Part shown: positions 1 to 10,086 of the stretch, piece after piece
Numbering within the stretch: position 1 is the stretch's first letter
Layout: each line of letters opens with the position of its first letter
Assembly: GCF_020131355.1 (NCBI RefSeq)
Contig: NZ_JAHLEL010000047.1
Coordinates: 186,001 to 250,000, forward strand
DNA: 64,000 bases
Direction of reading: 5' to 3'
Origin: Pseudonocardia sp. ICBG1293
GTDB taxonomy: Bacteria; Actinomycetota; Actinomycetes; Mycobacteriales; Pseudonocardiaceae
The notes under the pieces: model-generated
Database searches by the model: none
What the model was told of the DNA's origin: nothing
What the model saw: only the letters and a program-made list of their open reading frames with translations
Position numbers and translations under genes: made by a program

Positions 1-693
1 GCCGAGGACGTCCCACATCCGGCGCAGCACCTCGGCGATGTGCCCGCCGGCGCTGCGCCCGCTGATCGAGGTCAGCCACGGCAGGAACCGGGGCCCGTCC
101 TTGACGAAGAAGAACGTCAGCACCAGGGCCAGCACCAGCGAGATCAGCCCGGAGGCCACGGTGGACACCCCGGTCAGCACTCCCCCGGCGATGGCGGTCG
201 CGCTCTGCTGCAGCTGCTGGGTGACCTGGGTGACGATGTCGCCGATCTGGCCGTCGCCGAGGTTCAGCGGCGGCCCGGAGATCCACTGCTGGATCTGGCC
301 GAGCGCCGCGATCACCCCGGAGGTGATCTGCTGGGTCTGCCCGGCGATCGACGGCGCGATGCCGACGAACAACCCGGTCACCGCGGCGATGCCGACCAGC
401 AGCACGATCGCCGAGGCCGCGGCGGGCGGCACCCGCCACCGGATGAGCAGCGCCGCGGGCGGGCGCAGGACGGTGGCCAGCAGGATCGCGAGCACCACCG
501 GCCACGCGATGACCCAGAGCATGCCGATGACGTAGCCGAGGATCACCAGGCCCACGGTGATCAGTGCGACCCGCAGGCTCCACGCCGCCAGCCAGGTCAG
601 ACCGTTGCCGATCACGGTGCCGCGGCTCGCCGCCGGGTCCCGGCGCGCCCCACGGTCCTGCGCACGCGCCGCCGGTTGCGACCCCGAATCCAT
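1..693 (-). CDS. AI-2E family transporter, N-terminal part (cut by window edge)
   Basis: The minus-strand frame opens with ATG at 693 (MDSGSQPAARAQD) and stays open to base 1, giving 231 residues with no stop. A polar Arg-rich N-terminus is followed by paired hydrophobic segments (about residues 33-75), another membrane stretch (about 95-115), a soluble Gln-rich stretch, and the segment LVLTFFFVKDGP near residue 190. This order, with the long soluble loop before the FFFVKDG helix, is what AI-2E/PerM family (UPF0118) exporters show. Family members export small molecules or act as Na+/H+ antiporters, so the substrate cannot be told. The C-terminal half lies outside the window. Confidence 0.85.
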   Translation of the reverse strand, partial: MDSGSQPAARAQDRGARRDPAASRGTVIGNGLTWLAAWSLRVALITVGLVILGYVIGMLWVIAWPVVLAILLATVLRPPAALLIRWRVPPAAASAIVLLVGIAAVTGLFVGIAPSIAGQTQQITSGVIAALGQIQQWISGPPLNLGDGQIGDIVTQVTQQLQQSATAIAGGVLTGVSTVASGLISLVLALVLTFFFVKDGPRFLPWLTSISGRSAGGHIAEVLRRMWDVLG

Positions 694-804
694 GACCCAC
701 TCCGTTCGTACCGGTTGATCTGCGGCGGGAACCCTAGCGGCGCAGGGCCCGCGGTGCCCGCCGCAACGGCGACGCCACACCCCTGGGGGCCGACCGGACG
801 GCGC

Positions 805-1467
805 TCAGAGGTCGTCGGCGAGGTGGCGGAACCCCGCGGGCCGCTCGTGGTGCAGCCGCCAGAGGGTCTCCGCGAGCACCGCGGGGTCCTTGCGGGGATG
901 TCCGGGCTCGATCGCGCCGGGGACGATCAGCTGGGCCACGTGCACGGCCTCGCCGGCGACCTCGTCGTGCAGCATCGCGGCGAAGGCGCCGAGCCCGGCG
1001 AACGCGATCGAGGTGCCCGCCACCCGCGACGACGGGCGGGCCCCGCTGCCGCCGTTGACGAACAGCACCGTCCCGCGGCCCAGTGCGCGCATCCCGGGCA
1101 GCACCTGGTGCACGGCGGCGACCGGGCCGTACACCGACATCTCGACCGGGCCGACGAGGTCGGCCGGCGTGGTCTCCAGCAGCGGGCGCAGGAAGTCCTT
1201 CTGCGGCGCCGGGCTGTACTGGAGCACCTCGACCGGTCCGACGGTCTCCGCGACCTGCTCGAGCGTCGCGGCGAGGCCGGCGGGGTCGCGGGCGTCGGCG
1301 GTGAACGGGTGCGTGGCGACGCCGTCGTCGGCGAGCTCGGCGGCGAGCGCCTCGACGCGGGCGCGACGACGCCCGACCAGGGCCACGTCGAAGCCCTCGC
1401 GCCCGAACCGCCGGGCCGCCGCCGCGCCGAGCCCCGGTCCGGCACCGACGATCACGATGGTGGTCAT
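805..1467 (-). CDS. SDR-family NAD(P)-binding protein
   Basis: This 220-residue protein opens with a Rossmann beta strand and the cofactor motif GAGPGLGAAAARRFG, typical of short-chain dehydrogenases. An NNG-like region (FVNGGSGARPSS) follows near residue 125. The catalytic YxxxK is not evident: the corresponding stretch reads SIAFAGLGAFAAM. It is therefore either a degenerate SDR or a dinucleotide-binding protein without classic SDR chemistry. I chose ATG 1467 because the cofactor motif then starts at the normal distance; the frame is open nine codons further upstream. It lies 54 bases from the next minus-strand gene and may share its transcript. The substrate is unknown. Confidence 0.8.
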   Translation of the reverse strand: MTTIVIVGAGPGLGAAAARRFGREGFDVALVGRRRARVEALAAELADDGVATHPFTADARDPAGLAATLEQVAETVGPVEVLQYSPAPQKDFLRPLLETTPADLVGPVEMSVYGPVAAVHQVLPGMRALGRGTVLFVNGGSGARPSSRVAGTSIAFAGLGAFAAMLHDEVAGEAVHVAQLIVPGAIEPGHPRKDPAVLAETLWRLHHERPAGFRHLADDL

Positions 1468-1521
1468 GCCGCGATCATGCGCGCCGTCCGCCACCGGCGC
1501 ACGGTCCGTGGCGTCCGCGGC

Positions 1522-2475
1522 TCAACCGCCGCCGGTCAGCAGGGTGAGCCGGTCGGCGACCGCGCCCAGCTGCGTGCTCATCCCGCCCAGCTCCCGGGCG
1601 GCGTCGCCGAGCAGACCCGGGTCGCCCAGGGACGCACCCGCGATGCAGTGCCGGGCGGCGTCGGCGCCTGCGGTGAGGCCGTCCCGCCAGTACACCTGGG
1701 CGACGGCGTCGGGGATCGGCGGGTAGGCCCGGGCGGAGGCGACCTCGTCGCGCAGGTCGCGACAGGCCTCCACCAGTGCGAGGGTGCCGCCCTGCGACCC
1801 GGCGTGGGCGATGTCGCGCAGCGCCCCGGTGATCGCGGTGACGTGCACCTGGCCACCCGCGGCCCGCCAGTCCCCGACGGCGGCCGTCGCGGTGGCGGCG
1901 TCGTCGATCCCGCGGCCCGCCGCACCGGCGGCGCCGACGACCACCGCGAAGACGACGAGCATCCCGGCGATCCCCGCGGCCAGACCCGCGCCGACCGCCA
2001 GCGGACGACGGCGGCGCGGCAGCAGCGTGCTCGGGAAGCCGGGACGCCGCCCCTCGGCGTCCGGTTCCCCGGCGGGCTCGACCACGACCGGGGCCGGGGC
2101 GAACCAGGGGCGCACCGGGACCGGCACCGGGCCGGACGGCGCCCGGTGGGCGGGGGTGGTGGCGTGGCGGGGCGCGGGAACGGTCGCCCGGCCCGGGACC
2201 GGGTGCTGCGGTGCCGGTGGGATCGGCCGCGGCCGCGGCACGACGACCGGCGGGGCGGGCGTGTCCCGGCGCGGCGCGGGCAGGCGGTGGCCGCCGTGGT
2301 CCGGCGGCGCCGCGGTCTCCGCGGCCGGGGCGCCCCGCTGTGCCGGGACGGCGATCGTGGGCGGGGTCTCGCGCAGGGTGTGGCGCGGGCGGTACGGCGT
2401 GCCGTCCATCGCATCCCCCTCTCCGGCGTCCGGACGCGTCATGGATTCCATCGCGTCCGGCGACGGGATCGTCAC
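1522..2475 (-). CDS. Pro-rich single-pass membrane protein, unknown function
   Basis: The 317-residue product has a long, low-complexity Pro/Ala/Arg-rich N-terminus (about residues 25-150), then a basic RRRR stop-transfer patch and one hydrophobic helix (VGAGLAAGIAGMLVVFAVVV) near residues 160-182. A compact, probably extracytoplasmic domain of about 130 residues follows. The layout suggests a cytoplasmic disordered tail, one membrane pass and an external alpha-helical domain. I do not recognise the C-terminal domain. The start is uncertain because several ATG codons lie in the first 23 codons. It is divergent from the N-demethylase operon that starts at 2567. Confidence 0.7.
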   Translation of the reverse strand: MTIPSPDAMESMTRPDAGEGDAMDGTPYRPRHTLRETPPTIAVPAQRGAPAAETAAPPDHGGHRLPAPRRDTPAPPVVVPRPRPIPPAPQHPVPGRATVPAPRHATTPAHRAPSGPVPVPVRPWFAPAPVVVEPAGEPDAEGRRPGFPSTLLPRRRRPLAVGAGLAAGIAGMLVVFAVVVGAAGAAGRGIDDAATATAAVGDWRAAGGQVHVTAITGALRDIAHAGSQGGTLALVEACRDLRDEVASARAYPPIPDAVAQVYWRDGLTAGADAARHCIAGASLGDPGLLGDAARELGGMSTQLGAVADRLTLLTGGG

Positions 2476-2566
2476 CGGATCCGGACAGTGTCACCAGAAC
2501 TGGTGACCGGCGCACGCGCTGGGCGCCATCCGCCGTTCACCGGACGCTCGTACCCTCACCTCCGTC

Positions 2567-3103
2567 ATGTCCGATCCCGCCCGTCCGCCGCGTCCCGGCG
2601 ACGCCGCACCGTCCGCGCCCGTCGGCCCGGAGGCGACGACCGTGCCGCGCTACCCCGGCCCGGTCGTGCGCACCGGTGCACCGCACCTGGTCGTCGTCAC
2701 CGGGACCGCGCCGGACCCGGACCTGCGTCCGGGGGACCGCCTGGTCCGGGTGCCGGTGGGTGGGGACCCCGCGGCGCTGCTGGAACGGGTGCTCCCGACG
2801 CTGGTCACCGGCACCCGGCTGCTCGTCACCGGTCCCGAGACCGCGGTCCAGGCCGTGCGCGCCGCGGCGCTGCGGGGCGGAGCCCTCGACGAGGAGATCG
2901 TCCTGGTCCCGACCGACGCCGGCGACGCCGTCCGGGACCGGACCGTCCACTGCGGTCACTGCCACCACCGCTCCGTCGTCCACGCCGACATCGGCGACGC
3001 CGTCGTCTGTCCCGGCTGCGGGCTCGTGCTGCACCTCGCCGGGCACCACTCGCGGCGCCTCGCGGCGTTCCTCGGTGCCCCCACCACGCAGCAGGCACCG
3101 TGA
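2567..3103 (+). CDS. DmmA-like subunit of amine oxidative N-demethylase
   Basis: The 178-residue protein ends in a zinc-ribbon-like segment, CGHCHHRSV (about 128-136) followed by CPGCGLVLHL (about 148-157), preceded by a small alpha/beta domain with LLVTGPETAV. This matches the dimethylamine monooxygenase DmmA-like family (family recognition from memory). It is the first gene of a tight three-gene unit. Its TGA (3101-3103) overlaps the GTG start (3100) of the ferredoxin reductase, and that is followed by the DUF3445 haem subunit. The neighbours make oxidative N-demethylation of a small methylamine the most likely role. The substrate could be di- or trimethylamine or another N-methyl compound; the sequence does not decide this. 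Confidence 0.75.
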   Translation: MSDPARPPRPGDAAPSAPVGPEATTVPRYPGPVVRTGAPHLVVVTGTAPDPDLRPGDRLVRVPVGGDPAALLERVLPTLVTGTRLLVTGPETAVQAVRAAALRGGALDEEIVLVPTDAGDAVRDRTVHCGHCHHRSVVHADIGDAVVCPGCGLVLHLAGHHSRRLAAFLGAPTTQQAP

Positions 3104-4039
3104 TCCCCTCCGCGCTGGACCTGCGGGTCGTCGCGACCACCGACGCCGCCCCCGGTGTGCGGTCGCTGGAGCTCACCGCGGCGCCGGGCGCGCCACCGCT
3201 GCCCGCGGCCCCGCCCGGTGGCCACATCGGGGTCGAGTGGGCACCCGGCCGCTGGAACTCCTACTCGCTGACTGCGCCGTCCCCGGCACCCGAGCGCTGG
3301 CACATCTCCGTCGCGCGGGGCCCGGACCCGCGCGGCGGGTCGGCGTGGGTGCACGGCCTGACCCCGGGTGACACGGTCGTGGCGACGACGCCGCGCAACG
3401 CGTTCCCGCCGGTCGACACCGCGCGCCACCACCTGCTCGTCGCCGGGGGGATCGGCGTGACCGCGGTGCTGTCGCACGCCCGCTGGCACGCGTTCTGGGG
3501 GAACCCGTTCACGGGTGCTCACCGTGCACCGGCCGGGACCCGCGCCCCACCGCGACGACCTGCGCGCGCTCTGCGGGGACCGGCTCGTGGAGGTCACCGG
3601 CCGGGCCGACGCGCACGCCGCGCTGGGGCGGCTGCTGACCACGGCGCCGTTCGGGAGCCACGTGCACACCTGCGGACCGGCGGGCCTGATCACGGCCGTG
3701 GCCCGGATCGCCCGGGCCGCGCACTGGATCGACGCCCGCATCCATGCCGAGGCCTTCGTCCCCGAGCCCGGTCCCGGAGCCGGGTTCCGCGCGGTGCTGC
3801 ACCGCAGCGGGCGCTCGGTCGAGGTCGGCGCCCGCGAGACACTGCTCGACGCCGTGCACCGCGTCGGCGTCGCCGCACCGGCGATGTGCAGGCGGGGGGT
3901 CTGCGGCGAGTGCGTGACACCCGTCCTCGACGGGGAGGTCGAGCATCGCGACACGGTCCTGACCGACGACGAGCGCGCCGACCGGATGGCCCTGTGCGTG
4001 TCCCGTGCCGCCGGGACGGCCCTGGGGCTGGACCTGTGA
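3100..4039 (+). pseudogene. DmmB-like flavin/2Fe-2S reductase, frameshifted
   Basis: Two frames together encode one phthalate-dioxygenase-reductase-type protein. The first (from GTG 3100) carries the flavin domain (RWNSYSLTAPSP) and the start of the NAD domain (LLVAGGIGVTAVLSHARWHA). The second (open from 3515) continues with HVHTCGPAGLITAV and a C-terminal plant-type ferredoxin with the cluster ligands CRRGVCGEC and a later MALCVSRA. They join if one G is removed from the GGG at 3513-3515, giving PFTVLTVHRPG. The intact protein would be about 312 residues and would pass electrons from NAD(P)H to the haem subunit encoded next. Its stop overlaps that gene's GTG. Either the gene is broken or the read has an extra G; otherwise both halves look well conserved. 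Confidence 0.8.
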
Positions 4040-5001
4040 CCGGCGTCGGCGACTACCCGTTCCCGCTGCCGCACCCGACCTACCGGATCAGCGCGAACGT
4101 CGAACCGGCCGGGGTCGAGCGGCGCACCGAGGCGGGCTCGTGGGGCGCGCGGATCCTGCACGACGGCCCCGACCGCGTCGCCGTCGCCGACGAGCGCGCG
4201 ACGGTGCTGGACCGCGAGCCCGCCCGGTTCGTGGCCGCGCCGCACGCCCGGGCGTCCTGCTGGGACGCCTGCCTGTACCTGCTGGGGCGCCTGGCCGCCG
4301 AGCAGCCCGCCACCTGCACCCTGACCCGGACACCCGGCACCGACGGCGGGTGGCGCTTCCGCGACACGGCCACCGGCACCGACCGGGAGTTCGTGTTCGG
4401 TGACGACGCCACCCTGCCCGAGCACCCGCTGCGCTGGGTGTCCCGACTCGTCGCCGAGGACCTGGCCGTGCTCGGCGCCCGCGACGACGCGTTGTGGCTC
4501 GACTCCGGTGCCGTCGCGTTCGCCTCGGTCTGGTCGCTCGGCTTCGACGCCGGTATGAGCTTCCGCGAGCCGCACGGTCCGGTCCCGGGCAACGGGCCCG
4601 GCGGGGTCTTCGAGCGCGCCGAACGGTTCCTGCTCCGTCTGCTCCCCGGCGAGGCCTACCGCCGTCTGAACTGGGGTCTGCAGCCCGACGCCCGCCGCGA
4701 CCTGTCGCTCGACGCCGCCCCGCTGTGGCAGCCCACCCGGGACCGGCCGGAGCTCACCGACCCCGGCCGGCAGATCCACCTGCGCACCGAGGTGCAGCAC
4801 CTGGTCCGGCTCCCCCTGACCGGGGCGGTGCTGTTCCTGATCGGGACCCGCCTGCTGCCCCTCGACACCGTCGCCCGCGTCCCCGCCTGGCGGCACCGCC
4901 TCGCGTCGGTGCTGGAGACCCTGCCGCCGGAGGTCATGGAGTACAAGGAACTGGGACTGCTGGCCCCGACCGCCGCAGGGTGGCTGCGCGCGCAGCCCTG
5001 A
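4036..5001 (+). CDS. Haem-dependent oxidative N-demethylase catalytic subunit (DUF3445)
   Basis: This 321-residue protein is of the DUF3445/HDOD type. It opens with PFPLPHPTYRISANVEP and has the central conserved stretch FRDTATG, then WLDSGAVAFASVWSLGFDAG. The segment RLNWGLQPDARRDLS is followed by HLRTEVQHLVRLPLTGAVLF near the C-terminus; the RTE(x)QxLxRLP pattern is a hallmark of the family. Known members are haem proteins that oxidatively remove a methyl group from secondary amines, fed by a ferredoxin-type reductase. It is translationally coupled to the reductase gene (GTGA overlap). The GTG at 4036 is preferred because of that overlap and because the first family block begins 20 codons later. 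Confidence 0.8.
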   Translation: MTGVGDYPFPLPHPTYRISANVEPAGVERRTEAGSWGARILHDGPDRVAVADERATVLDREPARFVAAPHARASCWDACLYLLGRLAAEQPATCTLTRTPGTDGGWRFRDTATGTDREFVFGDDATLPEHPLRWVSRLVAEDLAVLGARDDALWLDSGAVAFASVWSLGFDAGMSFREPHGPVPGNGPGGVFERAERFLLRLLPGEAYRRLNWGLQPDARRDLSLDAAPLWQPTRDRPELTDPGRQIHLRTEVQHLVRLPLTGAVLFLIGTRLLPLDTVARVPAWRHRLASVLETLPPEVMEYKELGLLAPTAAGWLRAQP

Positions 5002-5040
5002 CCCGCACCTCGCCGCCGGAGCCCCGGGCGCACCGGTGCG

Positions 5041-5060
5041 TCGCGTTCCGCGGAACGCGA
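5041..5060. repeat. Dispersed palindrome CGTTCCGCGGAACG, copy 1
   Basis: The 20 bases are a perfect palindrome around the core CGTTCCGCGGAACG, 40 bases after the stop of the N-demethylase gene. The core recurs exactly at 5210, 7145 and 28387, each time outside genes. It could fold as a hairpin terminator, lacking a T tract, or be a protein-binding site. Confidence 0.7.
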
Positions 5061-5209
5061 CGGACCCACGCACGGACGAGCGGGCGGACGGACGGACCGC
5101 CCGTGGGTCGGAACCGAGGGCTCAGCGGATCGACCGGACGGTCCGGCCCACCACCGGCCGACCCACCACCGGCCGCGCCACCACCGGCCCGCTGCGGAGC
5201 CGGACCGCG

Positions 5210-5223
5210 CGTTCCGCGGAACG
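5210..5223. repeat. Dispersed palindrome CGTTCCGCGGAACG, copy 2
   Basis: Exact 14-base copy of the core, 65 bases upstream of the LexA box of the DUF222 gene. Confidence 0.65.
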
Positions 5224-5287
5224 GGTCCCGTCACCTCGGACCGTCGCGGATCGGCCGGAACTGTCGGCCCCCTCGGCAACACTGGGA

Positions 5288-5301
5288 CGAACATGTGTTC
5301 G
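5288..5301. promoter_or_regulatory. LexA (SOS) box upstream of DUF222/HNH gene
   Basis: CGAACATGTGTTCG has the GAAC-N4-GTTC core of the mycobacterial/actinobacterial SOS box, extended by a 3' A. It sits 16 bases before the GTG start, with a Shine-Dalgarno-like AGGAG at 5306-5310 between. M. tuberculosis 13E12-family genes are known to carry SOS boxes, so damage induction of the gene at 5317 is likely. Confidence 0.75.
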
Positions 5302-5316
5302 ACCCAGGAGTGAGCC

Positions 5317-7053
<1,737 letters not shown>

Positions 7054-7507
7054 CGCCGCCGACCGGCGCCCATCCCGCCCCGGCGGGTCGCCCCCGCCCG
7101 GGGGCACACGACCCTCCCAACGGCGACGGAGGCGGCGACGGACACGTTCCGCGGAACGCAGCGGCGACCCACCGCCCCGCAGACCGGCGACGTCCGCAGG
7201 GTCGGCACCCGCCACGACCGCCACGACACCGACACACCGACAGCTGTCGGGCGGTCACCGCCACCCGGGTCGGCACCGTTGTCACACCGGCCTCCGCCCG
7301 GCCTCCTCCCGGCCTGCGGTCGGCGGGATCGCGTCGTCGTCATCGCCGTCTTCCGAGCGGTTGTTTCCTCCGGCCGTCGTCCGTGGGCCGGCCCACCACC
7401 CACCTGTCCCCCGCGGCCGACCCGCCGCCCGACCGGTCCTCGTCGGCCGACCCGCCGTCGGCCGTCCACCGCCCGACCACGGACGGGAGGCACTAGCCTC
7501 GCGCGCC
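7054..7507. other. Gene-free stretch downstream of the DUF222 gene
   Basis: I see no convincing gene in these 454 bases. They contain the dispersed palindrome core at 7145-7158 and, at about 7415-7480, degenerate repeats of GGCCGACCCGCCG. No clear promoter is visible. Confidence 0.6.
7145..7158. repeat. Dispersed palindrome CGTTCCGCGGAACG, copy 3
   Basis: Exact 14-base copy, 92 bases downstream of the stop of the DUF222 gene. Confidence 0.65.
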
Positions 7508-8827
7508 GTGACCGATGCACCGTCGACCTCGACCACCGTGCTCGACCTCGTCGCCGATCCCGGGCTGCCGACCGAGCTCGCCCACCGGCTGGTCCGCGAT
7601 CTGCCCGACGCCCTCGGCAAGCGCGACGACACCCGCTGGGAGGTGCGCATCGCCGACGAGCCCATCGTCCTGGACGAGCGCGGAGCCCTGCCCGCACTCG
7701 AGATCGGCGACCGGGTACGCGAGCGGGACGGCGCCGACGTGGTCGTGCTGCTCACCGACCTGCCGCGCCGCTCCGGGGCGGACCCGGTCGTCGCCGACGG
7801 GGGGACCGCGCACCGGGTGGGGCTGGTGTCCCTGCCCGCTCTCGGTGCGCTCAACCAGTACCGACGGTGCCGCGACACGGTGGTACGGCTCGTGGCCGCG
7901 CATCTGGCGCCCGACGCCGACCGATCGAGTGCCCGGGGTGGAACGGCACCGGACGACGGTCATGCGCGGCCGCTGACCCGGATCGACCCGGACCCGCGAC
8001 AGGGGACCGACGACGAGCCGGTCCGGGGCGGCCCGCACGACCCGGCCGACCCGGACCGGACCCGGCGGCGTGCCGACGGAGGCACGGACCACGGCGCCCC
8101 GGGCCGGGACGCCGAGGACGACGCCGATGTCGATGTCGACGCCGATGTCGATGCCGGGGACGATGCCGATGCCGGCAGCAGCGGGGTGGAGGACGACGTC
8201 GACGTCCGGCTGGCCCTGACCGGACTGCGCGGCCGGGTCCGGCTGCTGGCCGGGCTGGTCCGGGCCAACCGGCCGTGGCGGCTGGTACCGAGCCTGTCCC
8301 CCGCGATCGCCGCGGCGGCGGCCGGAGCGGCGTTCGGGATCTTCTACTCCAACATCTGGGAGCTGGCGACCGCGCTCGGGACCGCCCGGCAGGTGACCGT
8401 CATGCTGATCGCCCTGGTCGGGATGACCGCGTGGCTGATCCTCGACAACGGGCTGTGGGAGTCACGTCGGCACCGGTCGCTGCGCGAGGAGATGCTGCTG
8501 TCGAACCTGTCGACGGTGATCACGGTCGCCTGCGGGGTGCTGGCGATGTTCGCGCTGCTGTTCGTGCTGGCGCTGGTCGCGGCCTTCCTGGTGATCCCGC
8601 CGGACTACCTCTCGTCGACGCTCATGCGCGAGTCCGGCCCGGACGACTGGATCATGATCGCCTGGTTGTCGACGTCGATGGGCACCGTCGCGGGCGCGCT
8701 GGGCTCCGGGTTCGCCGACGACGGCGCGGTCCGCCAGGCCGCGTACAGCCGCCGCGAGCAGGAGCGTCGGGCACGGCTGGACCGGGCCGACGGGGACGAC
8801 ACCACCGACGGCAACACGCGCAGCTGA
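7508..8827 (+). CDS. Membrane protein with acidic repeat linker, unknown function
   Basis: From GTG 7508 the product is 439 residues. An N-terminal soluble alpha/beta domain (about 1-145) contains VVLLTDLPRRSG and ends in RLVAAHLAPD. A highly charged linker follows, including a run of Asp/Val/Ala residues (about 200-225) encoded by near-hexameric GATGTC/GATGCC repeats at 8127-8175. The C-terminal half has about four hydrophobic segments: ISPAIAAAAAGAAFGIFY-like, VTVMLIALVGMTAWLIL, ITVACGVLAMFALLFVLALV and a short one near the end. It looks like a cytoplasmic sensor-like domain tethered to a membrane module. The frame is open 49 codons upstream, but that part is Pro/Arg-rich like non-coding shadow. 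I do not recognise the family. Confidence 0.7.
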   Translation: MTDAPSTSTTVLDLVADPGLPTELAHRLVRDLPDALGKRDDTRWEVRIADEPIVLDERGALPALEIGDRVRERDGADVVVLLTDLPRRSGADPVVADGGTAHRVGLVSLPALGALNQYRRCRDTVVRLVAAHLAPDADRSSARGGTAPDDGHARPLTRIDPDPRQGTDDEPVRGGPHDPADPDRTRRRADGGTDHGAPGRDAEDDADVDVDADVDAGDDADAGSSGVEDDVDVRLALTGLRGRVRLLAGLVRANRPWRLVPSLSPAIAAAAAGAAFGIFYSNIWELATALGTARQVTVMLIALVGMTAWLILDNGLWESRRHRSLREEMLLSNLSTVITVACGVLAMFALLFVLALVAAFLVIPPDYLSSTLMRESGPDDWIMIAWLSTSMGTVAGALGSGFADDGAVRQAAYSRREQERRARLDRADGDDTTDGNTRS

Positions 8828-9043
8828 CGCATCGGGTCGCCCCCCGGGGCCGACTCGGCGGCCGGCCGGGCCGGACGTCCCCCGGTGCCAGCGGGGCGGG
8901 GCTCGACCGGACGGGGCCCGACACCGGGCTCGCGGCTCGTCAGCATCGGCGTCGGCGTCCGCGTCGTGCACGTTCCACTCCGGGAGCGCGTGGGTGGGCG
9001 GTTCGGCGGCGCGGTCACGCCCGAACGCCGATGCGGGCGGGGC

Positions 9044-10027
9044 TCAGCGCGCGGTGAGGGCGTTCCGCAGAACGCGCAGGGCCGTGGTGTCACGGGCCTC
9101 TCCCCCGGCCGCCGCGTCGAGGTGCACGACGAGGTCGGCCGGCAGGTCGAGCACGATGCGGACCGGCGTCGCCTCCGCGTCGGCGCCACCGGCTGCGGTA
9201 CCGGCACCGGCACCGGCACCGGGCACCTCGCCGGGCACGCCGGAGGGCGCCGTGGCCCCAGCCGGTGCGGGCTCGGAGGGCGACGCGGCCCGGGCCGGGG
9301 CGGCGGTCCCCGCGGGGTCCTGGTCGGCCGACGCGGAGCCGGTCGGTGGCACGGCGGAGCCGGTCGGTGGCACGGCGGAGCCGGTCGGTGGCACAGCGGA
9401 GGGTGTGGGTCCGGTCCGCCGGCGGCCCCGCAGCACCAGGGCCAGCACGGGCAGCGCGATGGTGCCCAGGGCGTCGACGATCCCCGCGACGCCGAACCAG
9501 CGCCAGTACCACTCGCTGTCCCCGACGGCGCCGTCGGTCAGCACCGGCAGTGCCAGCATCGTCGCGACGACCGCGATCGCGCCCAGTGTCGTCGCCAGTC
9601 CCACGCGGACCACGGTCGCGCGACGCCCGGCGAGCAGCAGGAGCAGGTTCGCGTGCGCCAGGCTGATCGCGACGATCGTCGCCACCAGCAGGGTCTTGAG
9701 CACCGAGCCGTCGCCGGCTCCCTCGAACAGCTCGCCGTCGGCCCAGACCAGCCACAGCGCCGACGCCGCGGCGACCACGCTCGCCGCGAGTCCGGCGAAC
9801 CCCAGCGCCCGCACCGCGCGGGTGACGACCGCGAGGTGGCAGAGCGCGGACGTGCCGAACGCGGCGACGACCAGGGTGGTGGCGACGATCCGCGCCTGCA
9901 GGTCACCGAAGCCACCACCGAGCAGGGCGACGATCCCGCAGAGCGAGGCGACGAGCAACGAGGCGACCACCGCGACGATCATGGCGCGGCGGGCCCCGCG
10001 GACCGGGGAGACAGCAGGTGCGGTCAT
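9044..10027 (-). CDS. Multi-pass membrane protein with heptad repeat tail
   Basis: The 327-residue protein has about seven hydrophobic segments between residues 15 and 210 (for example MIVAVVASLLVASLCGIVAL and TLGAIAVVATMLALPVL). A low-complexity Pro/Ala/Gly tail follows, holding three exact tandem copies of AVPPTGS (about 215-235, DNA repeat at about 9335-9400). The last 45 residues (VRIVLDLPADLVVHLDAA) form a short charged domain that could be a small DNA- or protein-binding fold; this is a guess. It converges with the membrane protein at 7508. The function is unknown. Confidence 0.7.
   Translation of the reverse strand: MTAPAVSPVRGARRAMIVAVVASLLVASLCGIVALLGGGFGDLQARIVATTLVVAAFGTSALCHLAVVTRAVRALGFAGLAASVVAAASALWLVWADGELFEGAGDGSVLKTLLVATIVAISLAHANLLLLLAGRRATVVRVGLATTLGAIAVVATMLALPVLTDGAVGDSEWYWRWFGVAGIVDALGTIALPVLALVLRGRRRTGPTPSAVPPTGSAVPPTGSAVPPTGSASADQDPAGTAAPARAASPSEPAPAGATAPSGVPGEVPGAGAGAGTAAGGADAEATPVRIVLDLPADLVVHLDAAAGGEARDTTALRVLRNALTAR
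9335..9400. repeat. 21-bp in-frame tandem repeat
   Basis: Three near-identical copies of CGGAGCCGGTCGGTGGCAC-type units lie in tandem inside the gene at 9044-10027. Each adds seven residues (AVPPTGS), so copy-number change keeps the reading frame. Confidence 0.75.
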
Positions 10028-10086
10028 GGCGGCGAGGTTAGGGCCATCCGGGCCGGCCGGTCCTCGGTAGGTCTACGGCACCGGGC

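Larger units (their letters stand above)
5002..5316. other. Intergenic region with palindromes and repeats
   Basis: No gene is seen in these 315 bases. They hold a perfect 20-base palindrome at 5041-5060 and a second copy of its core at 5210-5223. Between them is a short direct repeat built on CCACCACCGGCC (three copies, about 5150-5190). A LexA-type box lies at 5288-5301, just upstream of the DUF222 gene. Confidence 0.7.

Noticed and set aside
40..5001. A single 1653-codon open frame on the plus strand
   Set aside because: The first 3000 bases are antisense to other genes and low-complexity; only the reductase N-terminus (from 3100) and the DUF3445 protein (from 4036) are real in this frame.
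9061..9074. Fifth copy of the CGTTCCGCGGAACG palindrome
   Set aside because: It has a mismatch at the centre and lies within codons of the membrane protein gene (VLRNALTAR), so coding explains it.
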